NCBI GenBank assembly: GCA_963922205.1
Contig: CAWUHX010000134.1
Coordinates: forward strand, 310,001 to 374,000
Reading direction: 5' to 3'
DNA length: 64,000 bases
From: Romanomermis culicivorax
Lineage: Eukaryota > Nematoda > Enoplea > Mermithida > Mermithidae
The translations under genes and the position numbers were made by a program. Under the pieces are notes generated by a model. It was given only the letters and a program-made list of their open reading frames with translations. It had not been told where the DNA came from and ran no database searches. Position 1 is the stretch's first letter. Each line of letters starts with the position of its first letter. Below are positions 42,001 through 53,600 of this stretch, one piece after another.

Positions 42001-45000
42001 AACTATCATGTGACTCAGTAACTGCAATAATTTTGGTGCTACTAATGTTTTCTCGGTCACACTAATGAATACCTTTCAAGCTCTAGTGATAGTTTTGCAA
42101 AACAAGTGGGTGTTTTAAATTGATCCGAAATTTATTGAATCATGATCAAGACCGACTGTATAATAAAATACTCATGAAAATAAGATACTTTTCAGTGTTA
42201 GAACCATGCAGGTATATTGAAAATATTTTCCAATGATGATGTAAAAATCTAAAAACAACTGCATCAGCCTCACCTTACTCAGTCTAGGAACATATAATGA
42301 TATTATAGCACATGTTCAAAGGTCAATAATTTTGTCACAAATCGTGACTATTGTTAACAGTAATAAAATCTTAGACTGCACTGCAATGCACTCTCAAAAT
42401 AATCATGTAGAAGGTATAGTGTGTTCAAATACATTTTGTGTCACGAAGCTAATCATATTCAATCTAACTCAGGAACTACAGCACATCGCTGTTCAATTAC
42501 CAGATTGTAGCCCTACATCAAACGGGATCCTTGACCGTATGGACAGTTTTGAAAGGAATTCGAGCAGTCGGGCGTTCCAGCGAAATGAATAACGATTTAG
42601 GACTAAGACTCGGTTCCAGTATTAAGTTGATCAGGATATCAGTAATTCAGCCTCCGAAAGTTATTACGTAAGTTGATCGTGTGCTTACCATTAATTTTTG
42701 TTTTTGTGAAGAGTTATTCCCAAAGTATTGCCAATAACGGAGTGAATGGTAAGTGCATCCTCACGAATTTGAAAATAGTGTGGTAATTGGCTTAGGGTCT
42801 CCAGCATAGCCCCATTGCTTCCACAATCTATTATATCTATTTTTATTCGAGAAATTCTACGATTATCCACTAAAGATGTTTAGTTTGGAGAGTATCGTTA
42901 CAGAAAAACGTTCTGTTCGACTGTCTAATTTCACTGCTGTGCTTGAACGTTATCAGGTATACCATGGAATTAGACAAGATTGGAATGTTCGCAACGTGCC
43001 TTGCTCAAGAACCTCAAAACCATCAAAATTTCTTAGTTGGTACCGACAACGGGTACATCTTCAGGGTCGCCAAATTTCGTGAATCAAAGTCTGCCCCGAC
43101 AACCTACGAAGCATACTATGGTCAGTGGTGGCCATTTTTGTATCTTGCCATACAATATATCTAGAACCGCAGTTCTAAAGTTTCGTGCACCATGTGGAAC
43201 CTGGTTTCTTTAGAAAGACTATATATAAAGTTACCCGATCCAATGACAAAAGCACATGGTATCCGAAACCTTCAAGTAAAGTTGTCAATACATTTCTCAA
43301 TATGTGGTATGATGATATTTTCATCAGTAAGAACTTCAAGTGTTTTCAAGTTGAAGGTGCACCCTTGAAATTCTCAAAATTTGACCCCAAAAAATTTTTA
43401 CAAATAAATAATCTGAATTTACCCACTCTGAGCAATCATGGATGAAGCAAACTTATAGTCTGTTTTTCTTGAAATGCTTTGAAATAATGAAAGTGGAAAG
43501 CGAGTAGTATTATAGATTTTCACGATTTGCTGATAAGCAATATATCATATAGGACTGGAAATTTGCGTGCATAAAATGACCTAACCTTCAACAATTTCTC
43601 GAGTGAAAATTTTACAGTAAGAGTTCTATGTAAACGATTTTGACGACAGAACTGATTTGTGTCACTTTTCTATTTGGAAGCATTTTATAAAACACAGACT
43701 ATAATAGCTAAATATGTGAAATTATTTATGCATATTATTAGCATACTAGTTTTTGAGGCAGAGTTTGTTCCGACATTACTGTATTGACAAGACAGTACGC
43801 CGAGATCAAAAAATTCCTATCAAAAAACTCATACTGTCCACGCTTCTTTGGAAAACTGTGTTCACTCTAGATCAAGGATTCTTGATTACTCTAGGGAAAA
43901 GTGTGCATGTTCTGTGATTTTAAAAAATCTATGAATGAGGTGAATTTTTCGAAAAGGTATCAGTCAAACAAGGCGTGCCAAAACATTCCTGTGAAGTAGG
44001 ACCGATGCATATTTTTGCAGTTCGTAAAAGTCTTCCGAAGACGAACGCAATATAAATTGATCTTTATTAACATCTAATTTAAACATCCAGAATTTTTCAA
44101 ACACTCATATCGTTGGCTAGATTTATATTGATATGCCATAAATTTACTGAAAGCCAAGTGTGAGTCGGTCTTGTTACCCCTTGCAATTACTAAAAGTAAG
44201 CCGTTTGTAATATCACACCAGAATTTACATTTCTAGACGCTCCGTCATCTGTGCTGTGCCTTAGCTTTTGCCCGTTCGAACCATCTTATTTTCTGGTGAG
44301 CATTGTCTCTTTTTCAAGTGTTGAGGACTTGTTTGAAACGTCATTTGTTCAGGCAGGATTCTCCGACGGTTTAATTCATATATACAAATTAAGCTTCCCC
44401 AAGCCCTTGGGTGTTTTCCGATTCGACGGATCCGATCTTTCTGCGGTCAATAATGTCCATTGGTCGCCGACGAACCCATGTTCATTTTATAGCCTGTACG
44501 CCAATTCATTTTTTGCATCTTGGGATCTAAAGACGAGCAGGATGGAACCGTTGGCTGTGGATCATATGTCAGGGTGAGCTTTTTACTGATGTGAAAATAG
44601 AATCCCCAGTTTTCCAATGACCATCTCGTCTTGAATTGGACTGATCTGTATTGGCTTTCTGAGGACATATCAACGAATAGATTTCCAGGTGATCAAGTGA
44701 TTTGAGTAGTAACTGGTACTTATGCACTTTATGGCTTATCCCCTTTGTTCCAAGCTTTTTTACACATAAGTATATACGCTCGAAAAATCTTCAGTGTAAC
44801 ATTACTGTGACATGACTGAAATAAATTGATCCGACAGATCTATGCTCTGCATATACAATGTAAATCTGTGTGTTTACACTTAGACAAACGCTATAACTGC
44901 TACGAACACTTTTTAGAGCTATCGCTTTCAATGTCTCACGGGAAATTGCAGAAGAAACGGCCTATATGGTAAATCTATCAGCAAGACTCCTGCTGTATTA

Positions 45001-46658
45001 CTCTACTTTTTTTCTAAATTATTATAAATATTCACAGTGGTTGGAATGAGATGATCTCCATAACTGCATTTGTAAACTTTCTATAAAAAATAGAAAGTTT
45101 TTTATTCGGCTCACAAATGTGAGTTGAATCTAGGGACCTGCATGGGTGAAGTGCGGCCCGGTCCAGCCTGGCCAAACCAATCCTTCGGCGCATACTCGGC
45201 ACAGCCCGTCATCAGGCCGATAAAAAGCCCGGCCCATCCCATAAAAGCCCATCTTCCAAAACTTAAACTATTACATGATTCAAAATTCAAAAAAATTAAA
45301 AAATGCATCTCAATCATAGCCAGTCAAAATTATTTCGTAAAATTATCTAATTTTCAAGTTTTCCAAGATTCAATCTTTAATGTAAATCTATGACAATATA
45401 TCTACCTGTGCTGAAACTGTATTGGCTAGCGGTATTTGAAGCTGGAATCGATAGATTTTTTCATGCGACAATTACCATTTATTGGAAATTTTTTTGATTC
45501 TATTTCCATCAATCCGAAATAAAATCAATTCCGAATCTTTCGAGAGGCAGGGAATATCAGCGACGTTTGTTCGGCAGTTGAGTACTTTTTGAACGTCTGA
45601 GCTTTCAACAACAGATTCGCTAATAAGATCTCGAAGAAACTGAAGTTTACTCATGCTCTAGAATGGCATGGGTAACTTTTAGTATTCTGGTCACTAATAG
45701 CAATGCTGCTTTATGAAAGTTGGTAATTTTAAATTTTGATTGCAAAAATTGGATAAATTTTGAAGCGATTGCAATTGTTCTAAATTCTGTACAGAAGGAT
45801 AGCCACTATTACTGTCGACCATTGTGCATGAAAACATATTACAACTGGAGACAGTAATGGCGTTTTTGTTGCTCCGGTTCTATACGAAAAGCGAGACAAG
45901 AAAGTAATTGTCCCTTCAAACAAATTTGTATCAATAACATACATTATGGTGCTGCCATTTTGTCAAATGATCTCGATGATGAAGTGTAAATTTGAGATGC
46001 ATTGAAGATCTATTGGCACTTTTTTGACGCTTGAAAACACACTTGAAAATACACACAATTTTAAAAAATCATTAAATTGAGGTATTCAGGTGCAGAATAA
46101 AAAATTCTGCGCCTAAAGCAGACATGAAACAGAATAGCACATTAAATTTCAAAATGAAGAAACATCAGTGATAATGCCTCAATATATTATGTTGCTTGGA
46201 TGTCTGCCAAATCGACAAGCACATTCTTGCCTTTGAAACAAAAAATAACAAATTCAGGAGAAAGATTGCAATGAAATTGAACATTCAGATTGAGAGCTGC
46301 TGTTGAGTGTCTTATCATGGGCGTAATGCAGGGCGATGAACAGAGCGAATCAAAGTTTAATCCAGACATACAGTAAATATGTATCCGATCAGAAATAAAA
46401 TTTTAATGTATCCACTTACTTATCTTCCATGGGCTTTTAGAAGTTCAGGCCCGGCCCGGTTCACTGATTTTTTCTCCCAGCCCAAGCCCGACCCGGCTCA
46501 TGAGTGGGCCACCCATGCAGGACCCTATTTGAATCATGGAATTTCAGACGTTCGTTAACACAGACGGTTCTGTTGACATTCATCGATTGAAGGATCAAAA
46601 GAAGAAGAATATTGCCGAAAGTTGTAAAAGATTGATTGGCATCATCGAACGACTTTGA
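33096..46658 (+). CDS. DYNC2I1: Cytoplasmic dynein-2 intermediate chain 1 (WDR60)
   Basis: Intermediate chain of the retrograde intraflagellar transport motor in cilia. Nineteen exons: 33096-33268, 34278-34398, 34667-35038, 35259-35382, 35758-36035, 40147-40258, 40856-40923, 40981-41098, 41220-41293, 41348-41421, 41474-41546, 41743-41851, 41905-41998, 42473-42667, 42957-43120, 44237-44295, 44353-44573, 44917-44968, 46548-46658. Every junction keeps phase; 863 residues. The N-terminal 170 residues are Lys/Ser-rich and disordered. Then come the family acidic box (DYEYEDDFEDYEDDFEDD, about 173-193), the segment ILDLDYAKFDIYDCAPVRDY, TYGKSNRKQVQQQTRDDNID and the light-chain-type peptides HVQCDEIETEDVGCQAP. 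The helix SRRFCRFVGKAGKLILRLLK leads to the beta-propeller, with blades around HGLVCLWNF, DGSLILWDL, HQTGSLTVWT, GTDNGYIFRV, GFSDGLIHIY and NTDGSVDIHRL. Alignment to vertebrate WDR60 from memory fits throughout. Its 4-kb intron 5 contains a tandem array, a MITE and a 620-bp palindrome; the last intron carries an hAT element. An X-box lies upstream. Confidence 0.93.
36581..36640. repeat. Perfect short hairpin in DYNC2I1 intron 5
   Basis: A 21-bp perfect stem (GATATGCGGGAAACGGCAGTC and its complement) with the four-base loop TTCT, extended by an imperfect outer stem to 36581-36640. It is GC-rich compared with its surroundings. It could be a foldback remnant or a transcribed hairpin; nothing in the sequence decides. 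Confidence 0.75.
37245..37930. repeat. 128-bp tandem repeat array, split by a MITE
   Basis: Units beginning with variants of GATCAACTTGATCTGATTTAG occur at 37245, 37373 and 37501, spacing 128. A fourth starts at 37875; once the MITE at 37566-37812 is subtracted, that gap is also about 128. Other shared words are ACTGCTCGGCATCGAATTTC and ATCAGATCACACTGAAAACA. Non-coding, within DYNC2I1 intron 5. Confidence 0.85.
37566..37812. mobile_element. TAGTCTG MITE, full copy inserted in the tandem array
   Basis: Left end TAGTTTGTTCTTTATAAAAT, right end GAGAAAAACAGACTATA, TA on both sides. It interrupts one unit of the 128-bp array, so it landed after the array had formed. Confidence 0.85.
39220..39839. 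mobile_element. 620-bp near-perfect palindrome (foldback element)
   Basis: Two arms of about 309 bases meet at a two-base centre (39529-39530) and match over almost their whole length with only a handful of differences, for example CCGCCGCTC against CCGCTGCTC. Outer ends are CATATGTGTCCGTGTA and complement. Within each arm GCAATGGGCTTTTTCACCGC occurs twice, and CACATTGCCC words recur. The two mirror-image small frames on opposite strands are by-products of the symmetry. No clear target-site duplication. Classed as a foldback element by structure only; a recent inverted duplication is the alternative. Confidence 0.9.
43454..43703. mobile_element. TAGTCTG MITE, full copy in a DYNC2I1 intron
   Basis: Left end TATAGTCTGTTTTTCTTGAA, right end GGAAGCATTTTATAAAACAC followed by AGACTATA. 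The inside is similar to the 553-801 copy in reverse orientation. TA flanks are present. Confidence 0.85.
45123..46535. mobile_element. Non-autonomous hAT element, about 1.4 kb, in the last DYNC2I1 intron
   Basis: Terminal inverted repeats TAGGGACCTGCATGGGTG (from 45131) and the complement of TAGGGTCCTGCATGGGTG (to 46527), flanked by an 8-bp target duplication with one mismatch (GTTGAATC at 45123-45130, TTTGAATC at 46528-46535). Eight-base duplications are typical of hAT elements. GC-rich subterminal regions on both sides carry GGCCCGG-like words. The AT-rich inside has no recognisable transposase. The right end stops 20 bases before the final exon of DYNC2I1. Confidence 0.85.
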
Positions 46659-47707
46659 ATGATTCTACTACTATGAATACTTCCGAACCGTTTCCATTCA
46701 CATTACTCCGATGGTTATCTTTTCTTTGTACAATTTCATCTGTCACCCTAATTGAAAACGATTAAAAAAAGATTTTTGGAATTCCCAATAATTGCTATTG
46801 AACATTGAACCAAACGTTCAATCGATTTTACGTTCAATAAAGTAGAATATTGAAATATTTTGTCTCATGGCAAGATCATGATCGAAGCGTACTCGATCAT
46901 TTTGCTTTGAGCAGCTGAAATTTTGTCCAATAAGAAATGTCAAGTGAGACAGAAGGGCAATCAGTCACGGAACTTCAATCTACATTACAATAGATTAAGA
47001 TCTTCAACGGGTCATGCATACAGTTTAAGATTTAAATTTTGCTCTGATTACAAAAAAGCAAAGTGTAATCAATCAACAATCGGGATTATTTACTCAAAAA
47101 CTAATGCAATCACGTGACGAAAGATGAGTAGTGGTAACTGGCAGCCGTTGATTGTCAATCGAATCATCGAGTTGATCGTTACGCGATAAATTTAATTATT
47201 TTTAAGTGCTCATTTCATGTTGGGCTTTTGCAATCTTATTGCTCTTTTTGTTCCGAATATCTTCGTTATTAATTGACGATTCAATGAATTATTTTCCAAC
47301 CTATAAAAAATATTTCATGCATTATCAAAAAGAATGGATAACCTCATACTGAACATCCATATATTCAACCACGGCTTTTTCTATAGTTCTGCATTTACGC
47401 TGGACAAATCATGGCATAACAGACTATAATACTGCCGCCAAATTGTCTATACAAAGCTTTTGCTATAAAATTTTCTATTCGAAATAGTTGAAGATAATTG
47501 AGAAGTCTTGTCAGTTCCGTCGGCATATCATCGGAAAATTTCTTCTGCATAAAACGATTATGCTATGTCCCACAATTAAAATATGTTTACTATCCAATTT
47601 TTTTTTTAATTAGAGTTCTTTCGAAAAATAATTGTTAAGGAGCGCCTTTCTCCAGAAGCATTTTGTTTATATGGTTCTTCCATAATTCTTATCAGAGTAG
47701 AATTTAC
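46659..47707. other. Convergent intergenic region
   Basis: 3' ends of DYNC2I1 (rightward) and of the lysine-rich exon (leftward) meet here. A stray MITE end (CATAACAGACTATAAT) lies near 47420. No gene is seen. Confidence 0.4.
46836..46841 (+). terminator. Possible polyadenylation signal of DYNC2I1
   Basis: AATAAA about 180 bases after the stop codon on the coding strand. It is the first canonical signal noticed downstream; not verified. Confidence 0.45.
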
Positions 47708-48149
47708 TTACGATTCTTCGTCATCTGAGCAACTAACGCCCGAAACTTCAATAGGTGCAGGAATCGTCAAGGATGAAGATTTCGGCTCCGACGGAGATTT
47801 TTCCGGGCTCGCAACGACTTTATCGTCGGCGGATTCCACTCGTTGTTCACCTTCTAATTTTTCCTTTTCGCGTTTTTCTTCACGTTTCTTCTTTTTACGC
47901 CGTTTACGAGTCGATTTTGTTTTTTCGGCGACGATGGGTGTAGATTTTTCCGGCGGTTTTTCGGTCGTAGTTTCGACAACAGTGGCAACGGCGGACGTTT
48001 TTTCTTCTTGTTCGACAATTTTCTTTTCCAGAACGTCCGCTTTAGCCGATTTTTCGTCTTTTTTCTCTTTTTTTCGACGTTTCGATTCTTTATCTTTTCG
48101 ACGTTTTTCACGTTTACGTTTACGTTCTTCTAAATTTTTGACAAACCAC
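47708..48149 (-). CDS. Terminal exon of a lysine/glutamate-rich protein
   Basis: An open exon read leftwards from an AG acceptor (TTAATGATCAG before 48149) to a TAA at 47708-47710. It begins WFVKNLEERKRKREKRRKDK and runs through long KE/KR stretches (RKRRKKKKREEKREKEKLEG), an Ala/Thr/Val segment (TSAVATVVETTTEKPPEKST) and a Ser/Pro-rich end finishing SCSDDEES. Composition suggests a charged coiled coil or nucleolar-type tail; no domain is recognised. It may be the last exon of an otherwise unseen gene. It may also be an alternative 3' exon of the membrane-protein gene at 50696-54358: a donor there after SNLFSCRT (AGGACA|GTAATT) has the right phase. Another phase-matched upstream donor lies near 48650. 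Real coding sequence is likely; gene membership is open. Confidence 0.6.
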
Positions 48150-48290
48150 TGATCATTAATTATAAAAATTTGTGCGGTGCACCGAAAGGGGATACGGACA
48201 ATTCGCCCCAGTAAGGGGCCAACTATACTTCGCCGTACGGTGCCGTAGTTATGTAACGCATTTCTACATATCCATACACAAAATCTATTA

Positions 48291-48371
48291 AACCCTATTC
48301 AGAAATAAAAAATCCTAGGATTTTTATCGCCGACAAGCGGCGACAATCGGCGACTCTAAGGAATGAATAGG
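48291..48371. mobile_element. Small MITE, CCCAATTCAGAAGTG family, short copy
   Basis: Ends CCCTATTCAGAA and, inverted, TGAATAGG; inside ATCCTAGGATTTTTATCGCC and CGGCGACAATCGGCGAC, as in the copies at 6737-6852 and 48382-48469. Shorter and more diverged at the ends. Confidence 0.65.
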
Positions 48372-48381
48372 CAATTTGCAG

Positions 48382-48469
48382 AAAGCCCAATTCAGAAGTG
48401 AAAAAATTCTAAGATTTTTGTCGCCGACAATCAGCGACAGTCGGCGACTGCACTTCTGAATTGAGCTTT
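48382..48469. mobile_element. Small MITE, CCCAATTCAGAAGTG family, copy adjacent to the previous one
   Basis: Left end AAAGCCCAATTCAGAAGTG, right end CACTTCTGAATTGAGCTTT (its inverted form with one or two changes). The inside holds GTCGCCGACAATCAGCGACA. Ten bases from the short copy, so the pair may be a tandem of one family. Confidence 0.75.
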
Positions 48470-49439
48470 AGAAATTTTTCCCATCCTAAATAGCATGTTT
48501 ATTCATGAATTCTGCGTGCAGAGTTCAAGTATTATGTACAAGAAGAAAATGATCAACAGCAATGTTCCAAATAAAAGTCCACAAACAATTAAAAAAATTT
48601 TTTTTTGAATATGAGATTTTTTTACCCGCGCAATTTACCAAGCCTTTTTTACTCGTACAGTCGGCAATACAGGCGTTTGAGCGGTAGTTACCCGGAATTG
48701 AAGTGGTGGATTGTTTTTTCCACTTGAAACAAAATGTGTGGCTTCGAGTTCAAAACGAAGGCTTTCAGCTAAAGTTTAACTGGCTGAAAATGATCAATTT
48801 CGACCAAAAAAATGTGAAAAATATCGACAGTGGCAATTTACAAATTCATATTTTTTAAACTTTGTAATTTTAGTCTGATGGCATGAATATGATTTATGTT
48901 CTTCGATCTGCATTTGTAATTTCTGTGTTTTGTAACCTTTTTCGTTTAATTTCCTTTCTTGTATTCCTCTTTTTTTCTTTTTGTTCTTTCTTGTTTAGTT
49001 TCTTATTCTATATTGTTTTTGGTTATTTTTACGCATTTTTGTTTTCTTCTTTTTTCCTTTATATTTTTCCTGGTTTTTTATTCGTTTTATTTCTTTTTTT
49101 GTTTTTGATACACTGCAAAGTTGTGATTAAAAAGATAGTAAAGAACACGATAGAGTCACACGTAGAATAATTGTGATACTTTGTAATACTCTTAGATGCC
49201 GATAAACAGTTACAAGAAATAATGCTGGAAAAGGAAAATATGTATGAAACCAGAAAAGAAAAGACAAAAGAAAAAACAATGTAAAAGGGAATACAAAGGA
49301 AAACAGAGGAGGCAGGGCGAAGTGAAAAATGATCTTTTCATCTCCTTTATGTCTCACATAAAATATGATTACCTAATGGGGAAAACGTCTGGAAATATAT
49401 TACTTAGCATGGCATGGAGTTGCTTCTAAATCTAAAACC

Positions 49440-50451
49440 TAGGGCCCGTATTCACAATCGCGTGTTAAGTCAACACGGTGTTAGGACTTAACACTGTGTT
49501 GGCTAACACGACGTTCGAGCTAACACCGTGTCAAGTATCACCTCGTATTCACAATAGCGTGTTAAGTCCGTGTTAGCCAACACCGTGTTACCACTGTGTT
49601 ACTTTCGTTATTACCGTGTTACTTTTGTAACAGGGTGACAGAATAAGCTGAAGCATGTTTTTTAATATGAAAAAGGATATAGCAGGAAAAAATAAACATT
49701 GTGGTCAATGCCAACAAGGTTTTTCAACAATCCCAGCTTTTTTCAGTATGTAAACATTGAGTTTGAAAAGTCATTTGATGAGCAGTTAACTTTCATGAAT
49801 AAAAATTATGATTTTGTGTTAAGCTGAAGCATACCTGTACGAGGGTTACCCAACCCCCCCCCCAGTTTGGAAAAAATTAAAAAAATTTGCAAAAAAGTGT
49901 ATGTTTTTTGGCCTTTTTAGGGAAAAATTTCGAGTTTTTTTCGACCCCCTACCCTAAATTTCGGATTTACCCCCCCCCCCCAACTGGTCGGACCTCTTAC
50001 AGGTATGAGCTGAAGTGCTGGAGGAATCGCATGATTTCGACCAGAAGTTTCTAATTGATCCTGGAGAAGCGTAATCAAGTCTCGGGCACCATTTTTCGAC
50101 AATTTGTATCTTGATTTAAAGGTAACGTCATCGTAGCCCTCAAATGGATTGGCCCTATCCGGAAAGTGACAAATATGATGTACTATTTCTGCACTTTCAT
50201 CAAGATGATCCAATAGGTCAATAATATCCATGACAATTGAAAAAATTAACAAACAGACTACTGCTACACGCCGCTAAAACTGGTAGGGAGCAGGTTTAGA
50301 ACGCCGTGTTAACTCTTCCATTTTTCGACCCTAACACGCGATTGTGAATACGGGGATAAAACTTGGCACCGTGTTACCACCATGTTAGCCAAAATTTAAC
50401 ACCGTGTCAGCCTAACACGCCGCTAACACGCGATTGTGAATACGGGCCTAG
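49440..50451. mobile_element. PIF/Harbinger element, degraded, 1 kb
   Basis: Terminal inverted repeats GGCCCGTATTCACAATCGCG at both ends (49443 and 50448 inwards) and a TAG on each side (49440-49442, 50449-50451), a 3-bp target duplication as in Harbinger elements. Many TAACACCGTGTTA-like words fill the subterminal parts. On the minus strand around 50020-50250 lies the N-terminal part of a Harbinger (HARBI1-like) transposase: NPFEGYDDVTFKSRYKLSKN, GARDLITLLQDQLETSGRNH, AIPPALQL. The catalytic part is absent and a smaller element is inserted in the frame (49832-50005), so the copy cannot be autonomous. Confidence 0.88.
49832..50005. mobile_element. 170-bp CCTGTAAGAGG MITE nested in the Harbinger element
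   Basis: Ends CCTGTACGAGG and, inverted, CCTGTAAGAGG, with TA on both sides. The inside has a C-tract (CCCCCCCCCC) near each end. It interrupts the transposase frame right after AIPPALQL. A second copy with the same ends and similar inside lies at 61374-61517. Confidence 0.85.
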
Positions 50452-50695
50452 GTCAGATATTAATACCAGGGGCGAATTACTGCGGCGAATTGCTCAGGGA
50501 CAAATTGTCCGGGGGCGAACTGCAGTGGGGGCGAATTATGGGGGACAGCTGTGGGCGAATTGTCAAAGAACCGTAAAATTTTGTATTAAAAAATTGAAGG
50601 TTAGCTGGATATGCACAGAAGATTTCAGTCCTATATTACAAATGGTTGAGCTTAAAATTGCGAAAATGTAATGTAGTACCTGCTTACCGGTTTTA

Positions 50696-53600
50696 TTACT
50701 TGTAAACCGAACCACAGAATGAAAAGCAATAAATTACTGTCCTACAGGAAAAGAGATTACTTTTCTTTTTTCTTGTTGCCTCGTCTTTTACGGCTTCGTC
50801 GTCTTTCTTTTGCTCATGTGAAATTTTTTGATAGCAAATGATGCATATCGAAAAAATCACGATGAAAATCACCAATAGCAGAACTAGACTGGCGTATAAA
50901 ATCCATTTGGAAGCAGAATCTGTAAACAGATCAACTAAGCAAGATAATGTTACATTTTAAAACTACCTGCACCAGAAGCCGATTGTGGTAGAATTGTAGT
51001 TTCGTTGATTTGCGGAACAATATCTGCTTGGACTTTAAACTTTTGATCATCGTCGGGGTTGATAACTGAGATTGATTGATCACCGCTGGACGAGCCGAAT
51101 GCTGGCTGTTCTTGCGCTGTATCATTGCCTAAAAACGTCGTTCACTCATTTTGCATGATTTATTGACCTTATAAGATTATGAGAAGGATAAAAGAAAATC
51201 GAGACTATTGTTGACTTTGTGACCAGAGTTTTTCAAAAACTGATTCTCGCAGATCAGAACTAACTATGCAAAGTTTCGATGAGATAAAGTAGAGCAAGTC
51301 TAATTAGTCACTGAGTAACCCAATCTTGGGAACATTCTGACACTAAGAACTTTGCGCTCATTGCGACATAATTTCATGATGCTGTGATGCGAATTCTTAG
51401 TGATAGTCGAAAGAAAATTTGACGATGCCGTCACAAACCTCTGACAGGTAAAAGGATGTTGCATTTTATGAAATATTTCAACGATTTTCACCTCAATCAG
51501 ACTCAAAACTCACCGATAGCCCTGAATCATTTTGTTTGAGAATAACCGTATCATTTTATTTATTGTTCTTTTTAGAAAATACCCATGTGTTCAAAAACAC
51601 CATCACATTTTCTTGTAAGATGAACCAGATAGAAATCCAATAAAGTCAGCTAAGCATCACTCATTCTTGATTCATAGCGATTGAGAGGCAGGAATAGACA
51701 GTCGAAATAGAAAAATCAGGCAACCAACCAGAAAAATGAGGGCATTCAGGTGCTCCCATGGTTAAGCTGTGCCATTACAGAACGGAAATCTAATGTATTT
51801 TACATATTTTCAACACAAATCGTGAAAGTTTTCGATGAGAAAGCCGGAATTATGGAATTTACTCATTCAGTGTCACATGATTTTTATCAGACGTTGATCG
51901 ATATGTAACTGAAAATTGGTAGAATTTACTGAGATCAGATCACTGTAACTTCTATCGTACTAGAGAAAACCGGAAGAAGGATGAAATTGTTGAACGCATA
52001 TTATAGCCTACAGGGATCAAACTTTTTCGATCAAAAATCGAAAGTTACACATCTTGCTTATGTGGCAGTTGTTCGATGCAGGTTGATTTTACAATCTGCA
52101 GAATATCAGTCTTTTTTGTTCAATTGGATACGATAATATTTCATAAAGTATGGACATTATTAACGGGCGAGGAAAAAAATTTTCATATTTACAAAAAGAA
52201 GGCAGCTCCAATGGAAATTTGCTTCACTCTCTGAGGTTTGAACTTGCATCCTGGATCGCATCCTAAGGATCTCAAAAAACTTAGGAAACAAATTTTTGAA
52301 GTGATCTTACCACGCCAACTGTCACGAAAGGAAACATTGATTCTACATTGCGTTTTAATTGACAGAAGTTTGTTAGGTTGCTCTAAGATACTGTATAAAA
52401 TGCTTCGACATCGTCTGGACACAGCTTTCACTCAATCTTTTTAATCAAAAATTGTTAAAGCTCAGGAGAGTAAACACGCTCATCTTCAGTGCCGTTTGAC
52501 ATGATTCAGTATAAAATCATAAAAATAATGAAATAGCACCTTTTGCTTTCCACTTTTTGTAAGCATTTCAAGAAAACGGACTATAGATAGCCAGTTTCTA
52601 GAGATGGGAGCGACAAAGAGGCAAAATCGCTTCAAAAAATAAACAACTGACTATGTAGCGAACTTGTAAGAGCAACTTCAATGTAAAAGTATTACTTTAA
52701 GCTTATTACTGTAGTCAATCAGAAACATTTTCTCGTTCACGGAAGACCAAATTTTGATAACTTTCTTCAACTACCTAGCCAAAGTGCACAAGCGTGACAC
52801 AACTTTTCACTCGCTTAAAATTGTGTATCAAATTGAATATATTTTTTGACATGAAAAATTATTGTTTTGATAACCAGTTTCTGGGGTCAACTCACGAAGG
52901 AAGGTCTTCAGGTGTGAATTCAAAATATGTTTTACTTCATTCGATGCCATAGGCATGCGAGTAACCTTACAGTAATCTTTTTTGCCAATACGTCATATAT
53001 ACACTTAAATTTGCATAAATATGGTTTACAGTGGTAAATTAGCGTCTACCCGATCTTAGCAAGGAGAAATTTATGAGTAATACAATAACGTTCCCAGAAA
53101 AACCGTTCAACTGCAATATTTACGCGGTCTTTGATGAATTTCAAAAGCACACAGGTCGAAAACGGTGCACATCGGATTGTTTTTTTGTTGGAAATTTTTC
53201 CCACGTCAGTGATCTGTTATAATTCCCGAGACTGTAGCCTGTTTTTCATAAAATGTTTCCAAATAGTGAATCTGGAAAGCGAGTGCCATCTTATATTTTC
53301 AGCATTTTCTGCTAAGCCGTGCGTCATATGGAACTAAAATTTTGTGACGACACTCAACTGACACTTTAATGTATTTTGAGCGAAAAAATCTACAGTAAAA
53401 GCTTAATGTACAGGATTTTCAAGTCATCTCATATCTATGTCATTTCTCATTTTAGTGCAATTTATAAAAAACTGACTATAGATTTAAGTAAAATTTCCAT
53501 TGTTTAACCAGTTTATGTAAATTTCAGTGTAAAGAAGCACATGGGAAAAATTGTCGATGTAACATTATTCAGATTGCTGTAGGTTATCCAATGCACTATA

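Larger units (their letters stand above)
48150..49439. other. Non-coding stretch with two small MITEs and a T-rich tract
   Basis: It contains the MITEs at 48291-48371 and 48382-48469 and, at about 48940-49110, a very T-rich tract that yields a spurious Phe-rich frame. A possible additional minus-strand exon for the lysine-rich protein (about 48650-48730) is not convincing on its own. Confidence 0.45.

Noticed and set aside
48883-49170. Phe/Leu-rich frame that looks like a multi-span membrane protein
   Set aside because: Low-complexity T-rich DNA; no signal, splice or family support.
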